From contig NC_089493.1 of the NCBI RefSeq assembly GCF_036850765.1, positions 216,378,744 to 216,442,743 on the forward strand: 64,000 bases of DNA. The letters are read 5' to 3'. The number at the start of each line of letters is the position of its first letter. The first letter of the stretch is position 1. The position numbers and the translations under genes were made by a program. Origin of the DNA: Saccopteryx bilineata (Eukaryota; Chordata; Mammalia; Chiroptera; Emballonuridae). Of the stretch, positions 1 through 9,204 are shown in pieces. The notes beneath the pieces were generated by a model. That model worked only from the letters and a program-made list of their open reading frames with translations. It was not told the DNA's origin and ran no database searches.

Positions 1-2034
1 ACTTGTTATAAAAGTTTAAAATACTGGTCAATGAGAGCAGTTAGACTAGTGAATATTCAGTACATACTATTTTTAATAACATCTAGAGTGATTTAGAGTA
101 CAACTTTTCCTTGTAGAAACATGTAAAAAGATCATAGCCCTTGATGAGACAGACTGACCCACTTTCTGAAGAAAGTATACATTGAGGGACTGACATCAAC
201 TACAGTTTCTTACACTCCCTGGGACATTACCTCTTGCTTTGGTCTTTCTAATATTTCCAAACTTGTAGATAACTGGTATGTTCAGTCTCTGGACAATTTC
301 TAATTGTTTAAAACACTTAAAGAAAAACAAAGTATTTAGAAATCTTTTTTAGTAGACTCAAATTAAAAATGTAACTACACAGTGTTGCTAACTTGGAATA
401 TAATTTTCAAATACATAATTTTTATATCATAATGTTTTTTGTAAGAATATTTCATTAATTATTCTTTTATAATAATAATTATAAAAGTCAACTGGAGGAG
501 GAATACAAGAGAATAAAATATGTGCAGTGACTTCTTAAGGTAAAACACAACCTGGATTATAACTCCTGATTCTTTTAATCCCTGAATGGTTTACCTGGTC
601 ATGTGCTTGGATATTTTTGATTGGCCCACATCACAAGGCTTAAATGAACTGTGTTTTATGTGATGTGTGGCGTGGCTTAGCAAACATCTCTAAAGTATAG
701 TTTTTCTGATATAATCATTTACTAAGTATTATTGTAATACTGTATGAGAAAATTAAACCATCTAATTTGTTTTCTGATACTTGTATCTTCAAATCTCCAA
801 TTTCATACAAATCAAAGGCTATCATTAAATAAAAACAAAACAAAAGAGAGAATGATAGAATTTCTTGAAACCTTTTTTTGGGAATCCTCTTAATTTGATT
901 GTATCTATACTGTGCTATAGCTATAGCCCAATTAAAAGTCTTGCTTCTAGAATTCCTATAGGACTATTTTTTTTTCTTTTAAGAAAACAGCTTTTGAGGA
1001 TAAATTCATTTCAACTGAACATTAAATCACCTGGAAAGAAAACAACTACAAGAATATGTAATACAGTAGTGGCTTTCCCAGGATGAGCAAAGCAAGAGTT
1101 AAGAGAGGTGAGGTGGAGAGCTCCTAGTGTCACAGATTCAGGATGCATTTAACAAGAGAACTTCTCCAGAGAAGTACTATGTCAGTGGGGTTCTGGGTAG
1201 CTTGGTAAGGAGAGCATCAGATTTTAGCCTATATAATTATATTAAACAATATTATCACAATAAATTCAATTAAAAATGAGAGCATAATTTTAAAAATGAT
1301 TCTTGTTTATTCTGAGGGCTGCTTAAAAACTTTGTAGATTCACTCAGTGCTTGTTTATAATCACAGTGGTCTCCAATATTTGTGGAATGCTTCTTGGATG
1401 TTCATATAAATATGCATATGAACTCTCAATACAAGCCTAGCCTTAAAGACTAGTTTTTTTTTTTATTTTTATGTCAGATACCACCCACACATAGTAAAAC
1501 ACCTTGGGCTATTGTGCATAGAGGAGATCGTACCTGATTTGTGTGAGAAAAATTACATTTCCAGTTCTTTAATAAAATGATCTTATTAAATCCATTCTGA
1601 GCAGGTAAACAAACCACCCTCCAAAATAAAAGAAATTATTTCCAAAGCTCAGATTATTATCCATTACTCTTTTATCTCTTTCTCTATTCTTTTGCAATTG
1701 TTCTCTCTATAGAAATATAATTTTTCCCCTCTTTAGTTTATTCCTAGAATATGGCCCTTCAACGGTTTTAAATGAACCCAGAGAATTGGAGTTTATTATA
1801 TACAATTAGTTGTGTTAAAAACTAATTGGATGTTTTGGTATCATAGTCTCATCATTCTTGAAAATATCTCAAAGTTCCTTTCTATTTAATTAAGTTTGTA
1901 TCACTTTTTCTGAAAATAAAGTTCACAGAACATATACAAAAAGTTTTATAAAAAGACTGTGTTCTATGAAAATATTAGGATACTAGGTACAACCATATCC
2001 AGTGAAACACTTAACTATTAGTGAATTTTTAATT
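1..2034. other. AT-rich DNA, no gene recognised
   Basis: I see no exon-like reading frame, RNA gene or young repeat here. The open frames are short and have no recognisable motif. Short A- or T-rich runs occur (for example a T run near 1453). The sequence is typical of mammalian intergenic or intronic DNA. Confidence 0.6.
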
Positions 2035-2165
2035 TAAACTCCAGAAAGTAATTTATTCATTTACCTTTTTAGTAACTTAATGAATTCAATCAGAAAACAT
2101 TTGATGAAAACTCTGCTAAATGCTAGTGATAAAAAAAATTAAAACAATCCCTGTCTTGGAGGAGG
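2035..2165 (-). repeat. L2-like ancient repeat trace
   Basis: The text resembles the very common mammalian motif family around 'tttgatgaaaactctgctaaatgctag' with a following 'ccctgtcttggaggag' type end, as seen in L2-derived fragments. Divergence is high and the boundaries are approximate. The strand is inferred from the usual order of these motifs. Confidence 0.35.
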
Positions 2166-2279
2166 TAGATGCTTTGATAATTTACCTTTAAAAATCAATG
2201 TTTTCTTTTCAAGTGAATAATCTCTATGGGTGTACATAGGTGTGAGTGAGCATTTTTGTACATAAGAATTTAAACTGCA

Positions 2280-2445
2280 GAGATCAGGGACATATACTTT
2301 GGGTCAGACCTGGTTGCAAGTCCAACGCTGCCATGATGAACTGTGTGGCTTTGAGAGAGTTGGGTAGCCCTCGAAGTTCAGCTGCTTCATTTGTAAGGTG
2401 CAAGCCCACCGCTAGAAACACAAGCCACTTTCCATGACTTTCTCA
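2280..2445 (+). repeat. MIR SINE fragment
   Basis: The order of motifs follows a sense MIR: a 'ggtcagacctggttgcaagtcc' type segment, then 'gctgccatgatgaactgtgtggctttgaga', then 'cagctgcttcatttgtaaggtg'. MIR is an ancient tRNA-derived SINE shared by all mammals. The copy is heavily diverged, and the 63-codon open frame across it is not coding. Confidence 0.6.
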
Positions 2446-2559
2446 TCTATAAATCTTAAATATATGATAATGTTAATATAAACATGTATGAAAAATTTCA
2501 AAATGCATCAGATGTGTAGATTCTTAGGATTTAGAAAGCATAAAGGAATGTTGCTGCTA

Positions 2560-3555
2560 GCCTACCAATAAGAAAAACACAAAATGATAACTTTTCTTAT
2601 ACTTATCAGCTTGGTAAAATTGTATGGCAACCAACTAGCCTGAAATCTAAAGAAAGACAGGAGTTTCCAGGGAGATGTGAATTTCAAACTCTGACTCACT
2701 GGGAGCAGAACAGGGAAGAAGTGAGGGAGGTAAAGAGAATTCATCTAAAATTTTTAACACATTGCTAAAGTATGGGCTGACATGAGAATATAAAATCCCT
2801 GGGATTGCAAAACAGAGGGAAGTCTACATCTACCCACAGGCTCTTCTATATGAACCCAAAGGCTCTTCTCCAAGAACCTCCACCTGGTCCCCTGGAGAGA
2901 TTGGAAGCAGAGAGGAAGACTAGAGAAAGCCTTCCTCACAAAGCAGATGAGGGAAGAGAGGACTATCATTATAGGGGGAGATAGAGACCCTATACACATC
3001 CATCTCCCATATGTATTTATATTAAGGGCCTAAAGTTGTGAGAGCGATAACTCCTCTTACTCCAGGGTATAGGGATAGATCCAACGTGACTGGGGAAAGA
3101 GAGAGGGGAAAATCCCTTCAACTCCTGAGGGAGAGTCAAGAAACTGTAGAGGGCCAGATTATTAGAAGTCTCCTAGTGCTGAGAGATGGGTGGAATACCA
3201 GAGGAAACTTCTTGCCAGGGACAAAGGGATATAGTGATACAGTATAAAGACAACAGAGAATCCTTCTGTCTCCCCAGTAAGCTAGCAAGCACAGAGTAAC
3301 AACAACAGTACACCTCTGGGAAAAGGTCAAGGGCATGAAGAGAGACCTTGTCTGTGGTATAAGCCTAATACTGTTGGAGAAACACTGAGAAAACCCTCTG
3401 GCAAACCAGTCCCACCCTAAGAGCAAGGTCATGCTAGAGAAACCTGAGGTCAGTGGGACACCAAATGTACTCAAAGCAACGACAAAAAGGTGAAGCCATC
3501 TAAACTTCTGACCAGAATGACTCATACACTCACAGTAATAACCAAGGAGAATGAA
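2560..3555. other. Unassigned segment before old LINE-1
   Basis: This stretch has higher GC than its surroundings and several open frames on both strands, none with a recognisable domain. It lies directly upstream of a sense old LINE-1 body, so it could be that element's 5' UTR/ORF1 region. I could not confirm this by eye. Confidence 0.3.
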
Positions 3556-4392
3556 GCTCAGGCCTATTTCTAGGCATAAATGTTATTTACAAATCATACA
3601 AAGTATATTCTGTGATCATAACAAAATTTACTATGAATTAATAACAGAAGTAATTATGAAAAAATACTCAAATATATTGAAAAATTAAGCAACACACTTC
3701 TATATAACTTGTGAACTAAGAAGAAAGTCTCCGAGTTTTTAAAGTAATCTATATTGAATAAAAATAAAAACACAATGTCCCAAAAATTTTGGGAAAAATC
3801 TATAGCTTTAAATGCTGACTTAGAAAAAAAGTCTGAAATTAAAGTTCTATTGTTAATAAACTAGAAAAAGGAGAATGAAGACAGAAGTACACAAAAGGAA
3901 GAAAATAATAAAGATAAGGTCATAAAACAATGATTTTGAAAATAAAAAGCAGGAGAGAAAATTATTAAAATCAAAAGTTGGTTCTTTGGGAGAAATAAAA
4001 AGATAATTCTCTAGTAAGACTTGGCAAGAAAAAAGAGAGAAGAAATAATGAACAATATTGTTAAAAAAATGAGATTACTAAAGAACCCACAGTTACAAAA
4101 ATGATAAGGAAATCTTATGGACAACTTTATCCCCATATAGTTTGGTAGCAAATGAAATGGACAAATTTCTTGAAATGCATATCATTTAAGCTCCCTCAAT
4201 AACAGATAACCTAAACAATCTTCTATCTACTAAATTGATTAAATTTGTAGTTAAAAATCTTGTAACAAATACCAGTTCAATATAAAAGTTTCCATAAAAT
4301 TGAGGAGAATGTTTCCCAAGATATTCTATGAAGCTGACAATACCTTGAAACCAAAATTAAACAATATCATTACAAGAAAATAAACCTACTAA
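3556..4392 (+). mobile_element. Old LINE-1 fragment, ORF2 region (part 1)
   Basis: The + strand carries decayed LINE-1 ORF2 text. It includes the region equivalent to the 'aaaagttggttctttg' linker between endonuclease and reverse transcriptase (near 3972), followed by the region with 'attctatgaagctgacaataccttgaaaccaaaa'. Many stops and indels show it is long dead. It is interrupted at its 3' side by a SINE. Confidence 0.7.
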
Positions 4393-4575
4393 CCCTGGCC
4401 AGGTAGCTTGGTTGGTTAGAGCATCATTCCAATAGTTCAAGGTTATGGGTTTGATCTCCAATTAGGGCATATACAAGAACCAACCAATCAATATATAAAT
4501 AAGTGGAATAACAAGTAGATGTTTCTCTCTCTTTCTCTTCCTACCCCTCTCTCTAAAATAAATTTTTAAAAAATA
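4393..4575 (+). mobile_element. Old Ves-like tRNA-derived SINE
   Basis: The head reads ccctggccaggtagcttgg followed by an A-box-like segment, then a decayed B box (ggtttgatctcc) and the 'agggcatat' end of the tRNA-related part. A CT-rich tail and an A/T-rich 3' end follow. This is the short bat Ves layout. The divergence shows it is older than the longer SINEs in the window. It sits inside the old LINE-1 body. Confidence 0.7.
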
Positions 4576-5355
4576 TTTTAAAATACCAATGGAACAAACT
4601 TACAATTTAATATTTATTATGAACATAAATGCAAAATTTTTCTAAAAAACTGAATCTAGTAATATATAAAAATATTAATACATTATAATAAATCAATGCA
4701 ATTCTATCATGCCTACAGAGGGGAAAAAAGGATATGATCTTTTCAATTAACGCAGAAGAATCATTCAACAAAACACACCATCTGTACATAATAAAAAGTC
4801 TCAGCAAACTAGGAATAGAAAGAAACTTCCTTAATCTATTAAAGGGCACATAGAAAAATAAAATTTACAGCTGACATCATACTTAATATTGAAAGACAAT
4901 TAAGTATAAAAAAGAAATATAAAGTTGGACAGCTTGTATTATCTGACTTTAAAAGTTACTTTTAAAGTACAGTAATCAAACTAGTGTTGTATTGGAGAAA
5001 AAATAGAAGCATAAATCAATTGTGAAGAATAGAAACTCCAGAAATAGACCCACACATATATGGCAAATTGATTTTTGACAAAGTTGTAAAGGCTATGGAG
5101 AATAGATGGTCTTTTCAACAAGTAATACTGGAACTGTTGGACATTCATAACCTAACTAACTTCAAGTTATACCTTGTACTCTAAACAAAATCAACTAAAA
5201 GATAATCATCAACCTAAATGTAAAAACTTAAAACTAAGAAATTTTTCACTTAAGCATAGGAGGAAATCCTTGTGTACTTGAGTTAGGCAAATGTTTCTTA
5301 AATGTAAAGCTATAAACAAGAACCTTGAAAGAAAGATTATGATAAAATAAAACTT
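4576..5355 (+). mobile_element. Old LINE-1 fragment, ORF2 region (part 2)
   Basis: Continuation of the sense LINE-1 ORF2. The decayed segment near 4740 matches the 'ttatcaatag atgcagaaaa' (SIDAEKAF) region, and the segment around 5035-5095 matches the 'atagacccacacatatatgg...tttgacaaag' region that the young element carries at about 39275-39310. It contains many stops. It is interrupted by a SINE at 5356. Confidence 0.75.
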
Positions 5356-5477
5356 GCCTGACCTGTGGTGGCGCAGTGGGATAAAGCATTGACCTGGAAC
5401 ACTGAGGTCGCCGGTTCGAAACCCTGGGTTTGCCTGGTCAAGGCACATATGGGAGTTGATGCTTCCTGGTCCTCCCC

Positions 5478-5521
<44 letters not shown>

Positions 5522-5574
5522 TTCTAAAAATCAATAAATAAAATATTTTAAAAAAGAGTTTTTTTAAAAAAATA
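5356..5574 (+). mobile_element. Short tRNA-derived SINE (type B)
   Basis: The copy starts gcctgacctgtggtggcgca. It has an A box (tggcgcagtgggataaagc), a B-box-like ccggttcgaaaccc, the end 'caaggcacatatggg', a (TC)n tract at about 5480-5518 and an A-rich tail. A 14-bp target duplication (ataaaataaaactt) lies at 5342-5355 and 5575-5588. Three other copies of this type lie at 26.48, 29.54 and 46.96 kb. The layout matches rhinolophoid Rhin-type SINEs. Confidence 0.85.
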
Positions 5575-5887
5575 ATAAAATAAAACTTACTAAAAATAAA
5601 AACTTTGTTCTTCAAAAGATAATATTAAAAAAATGTAAAGACAAGACACAGAAGGGAGGATATATTTGCAAAACACTTATCTGATAAAGTACTTATGTTA
5701 AAATGTTAAGAAAAACCTCTCAAAACTCAATTGTAAGAAAACAATGAAGTCAATAAAAATGGGCAAGATATTTAAATAGACACTTCACTGAAAAAGAAGT
5801 AAAATTAGCCAAAAAGTATACTAAAAGGTACTTGACATTAGTCATAGAGAAATGTAAATCAAAATCAAAATGACTACATGTAGAAAG
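5575..5887 (+). mobile_element. Old LINE-1 fragment, ORF2 3' region (part 3)
   Basis: Sense LINE-1 text resumes after the SINE. It is equivalent to the ORF2 region with 'gggcaagatatttaaatagacacttc' and 'agagaaatgtaaatcaaaatcaaaatga', the same text the young element shows at about 39785-39890. It is a decayed, dead copy. Confidence 0.75.
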
Positions 5888-6112
5888 GATTCTTTTTTAT
5901 TGAATATTGGGATGACATTGGTTAATAAAATTTTATAGGTTTCAGGTGTATAGTTCTATAATACATCATCTCTGTATTGTATTGTGTTCACTACCCAAAG
6001 TCAATTCTCCTTTCATCACCATTTCTCCTTCCTTTACCTTTTCCTAACTCCCCCCAACCCCCTTTCCCTCTGGTGATCACCATACTATTGTCTCTGTCTA
6101 TGAAGGATTTTT
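5888..6112 (-). mobile_element. LINE-1 3'-end fragment, antisense
   Basis: The + strand begins with 'ttttttattgaat' followed by 'gggatgacattggttaataaaa'. This is the reverse complement of the 3' UTR end that the young LINE-1 shows at 40600-40640 (gtcatcccattaccattaat). It is a 5'-truncated insertion of about 225 bp from an older subfamily, placed inside the sense old LINE-1. Confidence 0.75.
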
Positions 6113-6718
6113 TCTAAGATGACCCTCCAATGACCATGCCCCTCTCTACATGAATGTGGATGGAACTCTAATTATAATGGAATATTGCTCCCATTAGTAC
6201 ATAATATGGCAAAGGTGATGAAATTTTGTACATATGTAAGATTTCTTATCAGTTAATAAATTAGAGCTACTGTAAAGGAAGATTATCTTGGTGGGCCCGA
6301 CCTAATCAGATGAACTCTTAAAAGAGGGTTTAGTAGTCTGAAACAGGAGGTCAAAGAGGCATGCTGCTGTTGGCTTCAAAGATGAAGAAACTGCCATGTT
6401 GTGAAAGAGTCAGTGACTGGAAGATCTCCAGGAGCTGAGTGTGATCTCAGGCCAACAGCCAGTGAGAAAACAAAGACTCATTCTCACAAAAGAAAAAACT
6501 GAATTCTGTCAGGGACTTGAATGAGTTTGCAAGAGGACCCTGAGCCTCAGAGAAACTTGCAGCCATACTAACACTTTGATTTCAGTCTGATGAGACTGAA
6601 CTGTGAACTCTACTAATCTATGCCTAACCTTCTGACCCAAAAGAACATTGAGATAATAAATTCCTGTTGCTTTAAGATGTTAAGGTTGTGGTAATTTGTC
6701 ATTCAGCAATAGAAACTA
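6113..6718 (-). repeat. Ancient eutherian interspersed repeat, antisense copy
   Basis: The + strand shows 'ggtgggcccgacctaatcaga', 'gacttgaatgag', 'ctgtgaactctac', 'aataaattcctgttgctttaag' and 'gtggtaatttgtcattcagcaatagaaactaatatg'. These are the reverse complement of the repeat seen at 63210-63585 and at 30250-30760. I recognise the family as a common ancient mammalian repeat, probably LTR-derived, but cannot give its library name with certainty. Confidence 0.6.
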
Positions 6719-6927
6719 ATATGAAATACCACTAACAACATCAAAAATGACCATACAAAAAACCGACAATAACAAATGCTGTTTGCAATGATGCAGAGCA
6801 AGTGGACTCATATATTACTAATGAAAATAAAATTATGAAAATACTTCACAGAACAATTTGGTAGTTTCTTATAAAGCTGTACAATACAACCCAGTAATTC
6901 ATGCCTGGATATTTATTCAAGAGATGT
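6719..6927 (+). mobile_element. Old LINE-1 fragment, ORF2 end (part 4)
   Basis: Sense LINE-1 text for the region before the Cys-rich end: 'acaataacaaatgctgtttgcaatgatg', then 'gaacaatttggtagtttcttataaagctgtac'. This matches the young copy at about 39925-40035 in order and spacing. The last bases (aagagatgt at 6919-6927) form the 5' target duplication of the next SINE. Confidence 0.7.
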
Positions 6928-7250
6928 GAGCCTGACCAGATGGTGGCGCAGTGGATAGAGCATCCGAGTGGGATGCAGAGGATTCAGATTCACAACCCCA
7001 AGGTCACTGGCTTAAGCGTGGGCTCATCTGGTTTGAGCAAGGTTCACCAGTTTGAGCCCAACATCACTAGTTTGAGCAAGGGGTCACTTGGTCTGCTCTA
7101 GCCCCTGGGTCAAGGCACATATGAGAAAACCATCAATGAACAACTAAGGTGCTGCTATAAAGAATTGATGCTTCTCACCTCTCTCCCTTCCAGTCTGTCT
7201 GTCCCTATCTGTCTGTCTGTTCCTATCTGTCCCTCTCTCTGTCACAAAAA
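6928..7250 (+). mobile_element. Medium tRNA-derived SINE with 20-bp internal repeats (type C)
   Basis: The head is cctgaccagatggtggcgca followed by gtggatagagc. After the tRNA-like part comes a run of four exact 20-bp periods (7007-7026, 7027-7046, 7047-7066, 7067-7086), each built on a 'ctagtttgagcaaggggtca' type unit. The tail is 'tcaaggcacatatgagaaa', an unrelated body, and a (TCTG)-rich end. A 9-bp target duplication (aagagatgt) lies at 6919-6927 and 7251-7259. Two more copies lie at 30.9 and 53.4 kb. Confidence 0.85.
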
Positions 7251-7259
7251 AAGAGATGT

Positions 7260-7600
7260 AAAATGTACATACACCCAAAAACTCATACGTGAAAGTTTAC
7301 ATTGGCTTTATTCATAAATGCCCAAAGTCAAAAACTACTTGAATGTTCTCTGACTGGTAAGAGGTTAAGCAAACTGTGGTATGTTCATAAGAGGAACTTC
7401 TACTCACCAATAAAAAAGAATGAGCAATGACATTGGTGAATATTAAGTGTTTATGCTGACTCAAAAGTACACATACTATATCCTGTCATTCATTTTAATC
7501 TCAAAAAAGGGCAAAATTAGAGAGAAATGAGAGATATTAGTATTTGCTAGGGATTATATTGATCAGAAATATTTACTACAAAGGGGCATGTGTCATTTTG
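7260..7600 (+). mobile_element. Old LINE-1 fragment, 3' end (part 5)
   Basis: Sense LINE-1 text resumes: 'tacacccaaaaactcatacgtgaaa', 'tggctttattcataaatgcc', 'aagcaaactgtggtatgttcat' and 'caccaataaaaaagaatgagc'. This is the ORF2 C-terminal region found in the young copy at about 40080-40260. It is decayed and not coding. Confidence 0.65.
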
Positions 7601-7674
7601 CAGGATGATAGAAGAATTCATCATTAAAAACTTGCCATATATGTATATCAAATATGTCTTTCTGAATCTATAGA

Positions 7675-8262
7675 CTAAGTTCTGTCCGTTTCTATCACAA
7701 CAAGTTGCGACACATAAGCACGTTTATTTGGCTCATGAATGCCTCTCTATTTTTTTCACTTAATGTATACATACTGACATAGCAAATTAACTAAAACAAA
7801 ATTGATTCATGTTAGTCTTATGTGTGAAGCGATAGTGTACCCATGGCTACTGATAAAGTTCATTTACGCCACTGTATTGTATACGAATTTCAACAAGGAA
7901 GAAATGCTACAGAAGCATGTAGAAATTTATTGAAAGTGTTTGGTGAAGGTACAGTTTCTGATAGGACATGCAGAAGATGGTTCAAAAAATTCAAAACAGG
8001 TGATTTTGACCTTCCTGATAAGCCACGTTCTGGGTGACCATCTTTGATCGATGACAATGTTGTTAAGACCATGTTGGAGCAAGATCCTTTTCTGACAACA
8101 TCAGAGATCGCAGAAAGGCTTAATTCAGCTCAGCAAACCATTTTGGACCATTTTTGGAAGATAGGATTCGTGTAGAAATATATTATTTAATAAAGTTTAT
8201 TAATGGTAAGAAAAATTTGTATTTTGTTTTATTCCAAAAACAGACAGAACTTTTCAGTAGAC
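7675..8262 (+). mobile_element. Internally deleted mariner DNA transposon
   Basis: The terminal repeats agttctgtccgttt (7678-7691) and aaacagacagaact (about 8238-8251) are inverted copies with one mismatch. Between them lie about 150 bp of leader, the N-terminal third of a mariner transposase, and then a jump straight to the 3' non-coding end. The catalytic core is missing. The outer boundaries are approximate because the flanking TA was not resolved. Confidence 0.75.
7843..8162 (+). pseudogene. Mariner transposase N-terminal fragment
   Basis: The frame opens with ATG at 7843 and reads a mariner-type paired helix-turn-helix DNA-binding region: 'HLRHCIVYEFQQGRNATEA', then 'SDRTCRRWFKKFKTGDFDL' and 'DKPRSG'. 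At 8035-8037 a TGA stands where relatives usually have an Arg codon CGA, which suggests CpG decay. The same frame continues after the stop with text of the second helix-turn-helix (about 8050-8162). The DD34D catalytic domain is absent because the element is deleted from about 8163. No function is expected. Transposases of this family normally run to about 345 residues. Confidence 0.8.
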
Positions 8263-8392
8263 CTTATGTTAGTCCCAATTTTATGCTATATGACATTCTA
8301 TATAGAAAACAATTCATGAACACGGAGTTTATATAAGCAAAAGTGAGAATGTAGTATTAACATACAACATGTTAAATTTCTGGGTTATTTTG

Positions 8393-8712
8393 TGTGGACA
8401 AGTCCTGCCAAGGGTGGGGACAATGGAGACGCAAAGACCCGACTCCTGGGTCCAGGTTCAGTGATGCAGATCCACTTTATTCAGGAAGTAAGCTAGCTTA
8501 TATACACAGGTTCAGCCTATAGGGTGTTACAGCGTGTCCTTCATAGCCAATGGCTGAAAAGATCAGGGAGCTGCATGGTTGGCGCTGAGTCACTTCCTTA
8601 CAGCAGGCGATCTCCCTCCTGGGTGTGCCTAGGAGGGTTTCAGGAGCTGGAGTGTTCCCAGAGCATTGCATCAGCCACAGCTGCTAGGAATGCACTCTGC
8701 GCTCCACCCACA
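8393..8712 (-). mobile_element. Solo endogenous retroviral LTR
   Basis: The 320-bp unit begins TGTGGACA and ends CCCACA, so it has TG...CA ends on either strand. It is flanked by a 6-bp direct duplication, attttg (8387-8392 and 8713-8718). Read on the - strand it has a TATA box (tatataag, complement of 8497-8504) and an AATAAA signal (complement of 8476-8481) only about 16 bases downstream. A signal so close after the TATA box implies a very short R region, as in betaretrovirus-like (class II) LTRs. A 6-bp duplication fits that group. No internal retroviral sequence is present. Confidence 0.8.
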
Positions 8713-8817
8713 ATTTTGACTAAATTAGATGAAGTATTAGATTAATCCATTTAAAGAGAAAATTAATCATTTGGTTAATAATTGATTAGTACTTAATCTA
8801 CTTTAAAACCAGACTTA

Positions 8818-9189
8818 TTGGCCCTGGCCATTTGGCTCAGTGGTAGAGCATCGGCCCGGCATGTGGATGTCCTAGGTTCAATTTTCGGTCAGGGCACACA
8901 GGAACAATGACTATCTGCTTTACCACCCCTCCTCCTTCTCTCTCTCTTTTTCTCTTCCCCTCCCACAGCCAGGGATGAATTGGCTCGAGCAACTTGACCC
9001 CAGGCACTGAGGATGGCTCCATGGCCTCCACTTCAGGCGCTAAAAAATGACTCTGGTTGCAATGGATCAACGGCCCCAGATGGGCAAAGCATCACCCTCT
9101 AGTAGGCCTGCCAGGTGGTTCTCAGTCAGGACACATGCATGAGTCTATCTATCTGCCTCCCCTCCTCTCACTAAAAAAGCAAACAAACA
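8818..9189 (+). mobile_element. Long Ves-like SINE (type A)
   Basis: The head is ggccctggccatttggctca then gtggtagagc (A box, tRNA-Ala-like), with a decayed B box (ggttcaattttc) and 'cagggcacacagg'. The body carries 'accacccctcctccttctc', 'ccatggcctcc' and a tail ending in 'ctgcctcccctcc' plus an A-rich end. A 13-bp imperfect target duplication (aaaaccagactta at about 8805-8817 and aaaaccacactta at 9189-9201) flanks it. It is more diverged than the 12.3-kb copy. Confidence 0.85.
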
Positions 9190-9204
9190 AAACCACACTT
9201 AACA

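Noticed and set aside
3136..3525. A 129-codon antisense frame
   Set aside because: It lies in a region that may belong to an old LINE-1 and shows no domain; probably chance in a stop-poor stretch.
5380..5420. Possible functional tRNA gene in SINE heads
   Set aside because: The A and B boxes are those of tRNA-derived SINEs; the full cloverleaf is not kept and the sequence runs into SINE bodies.
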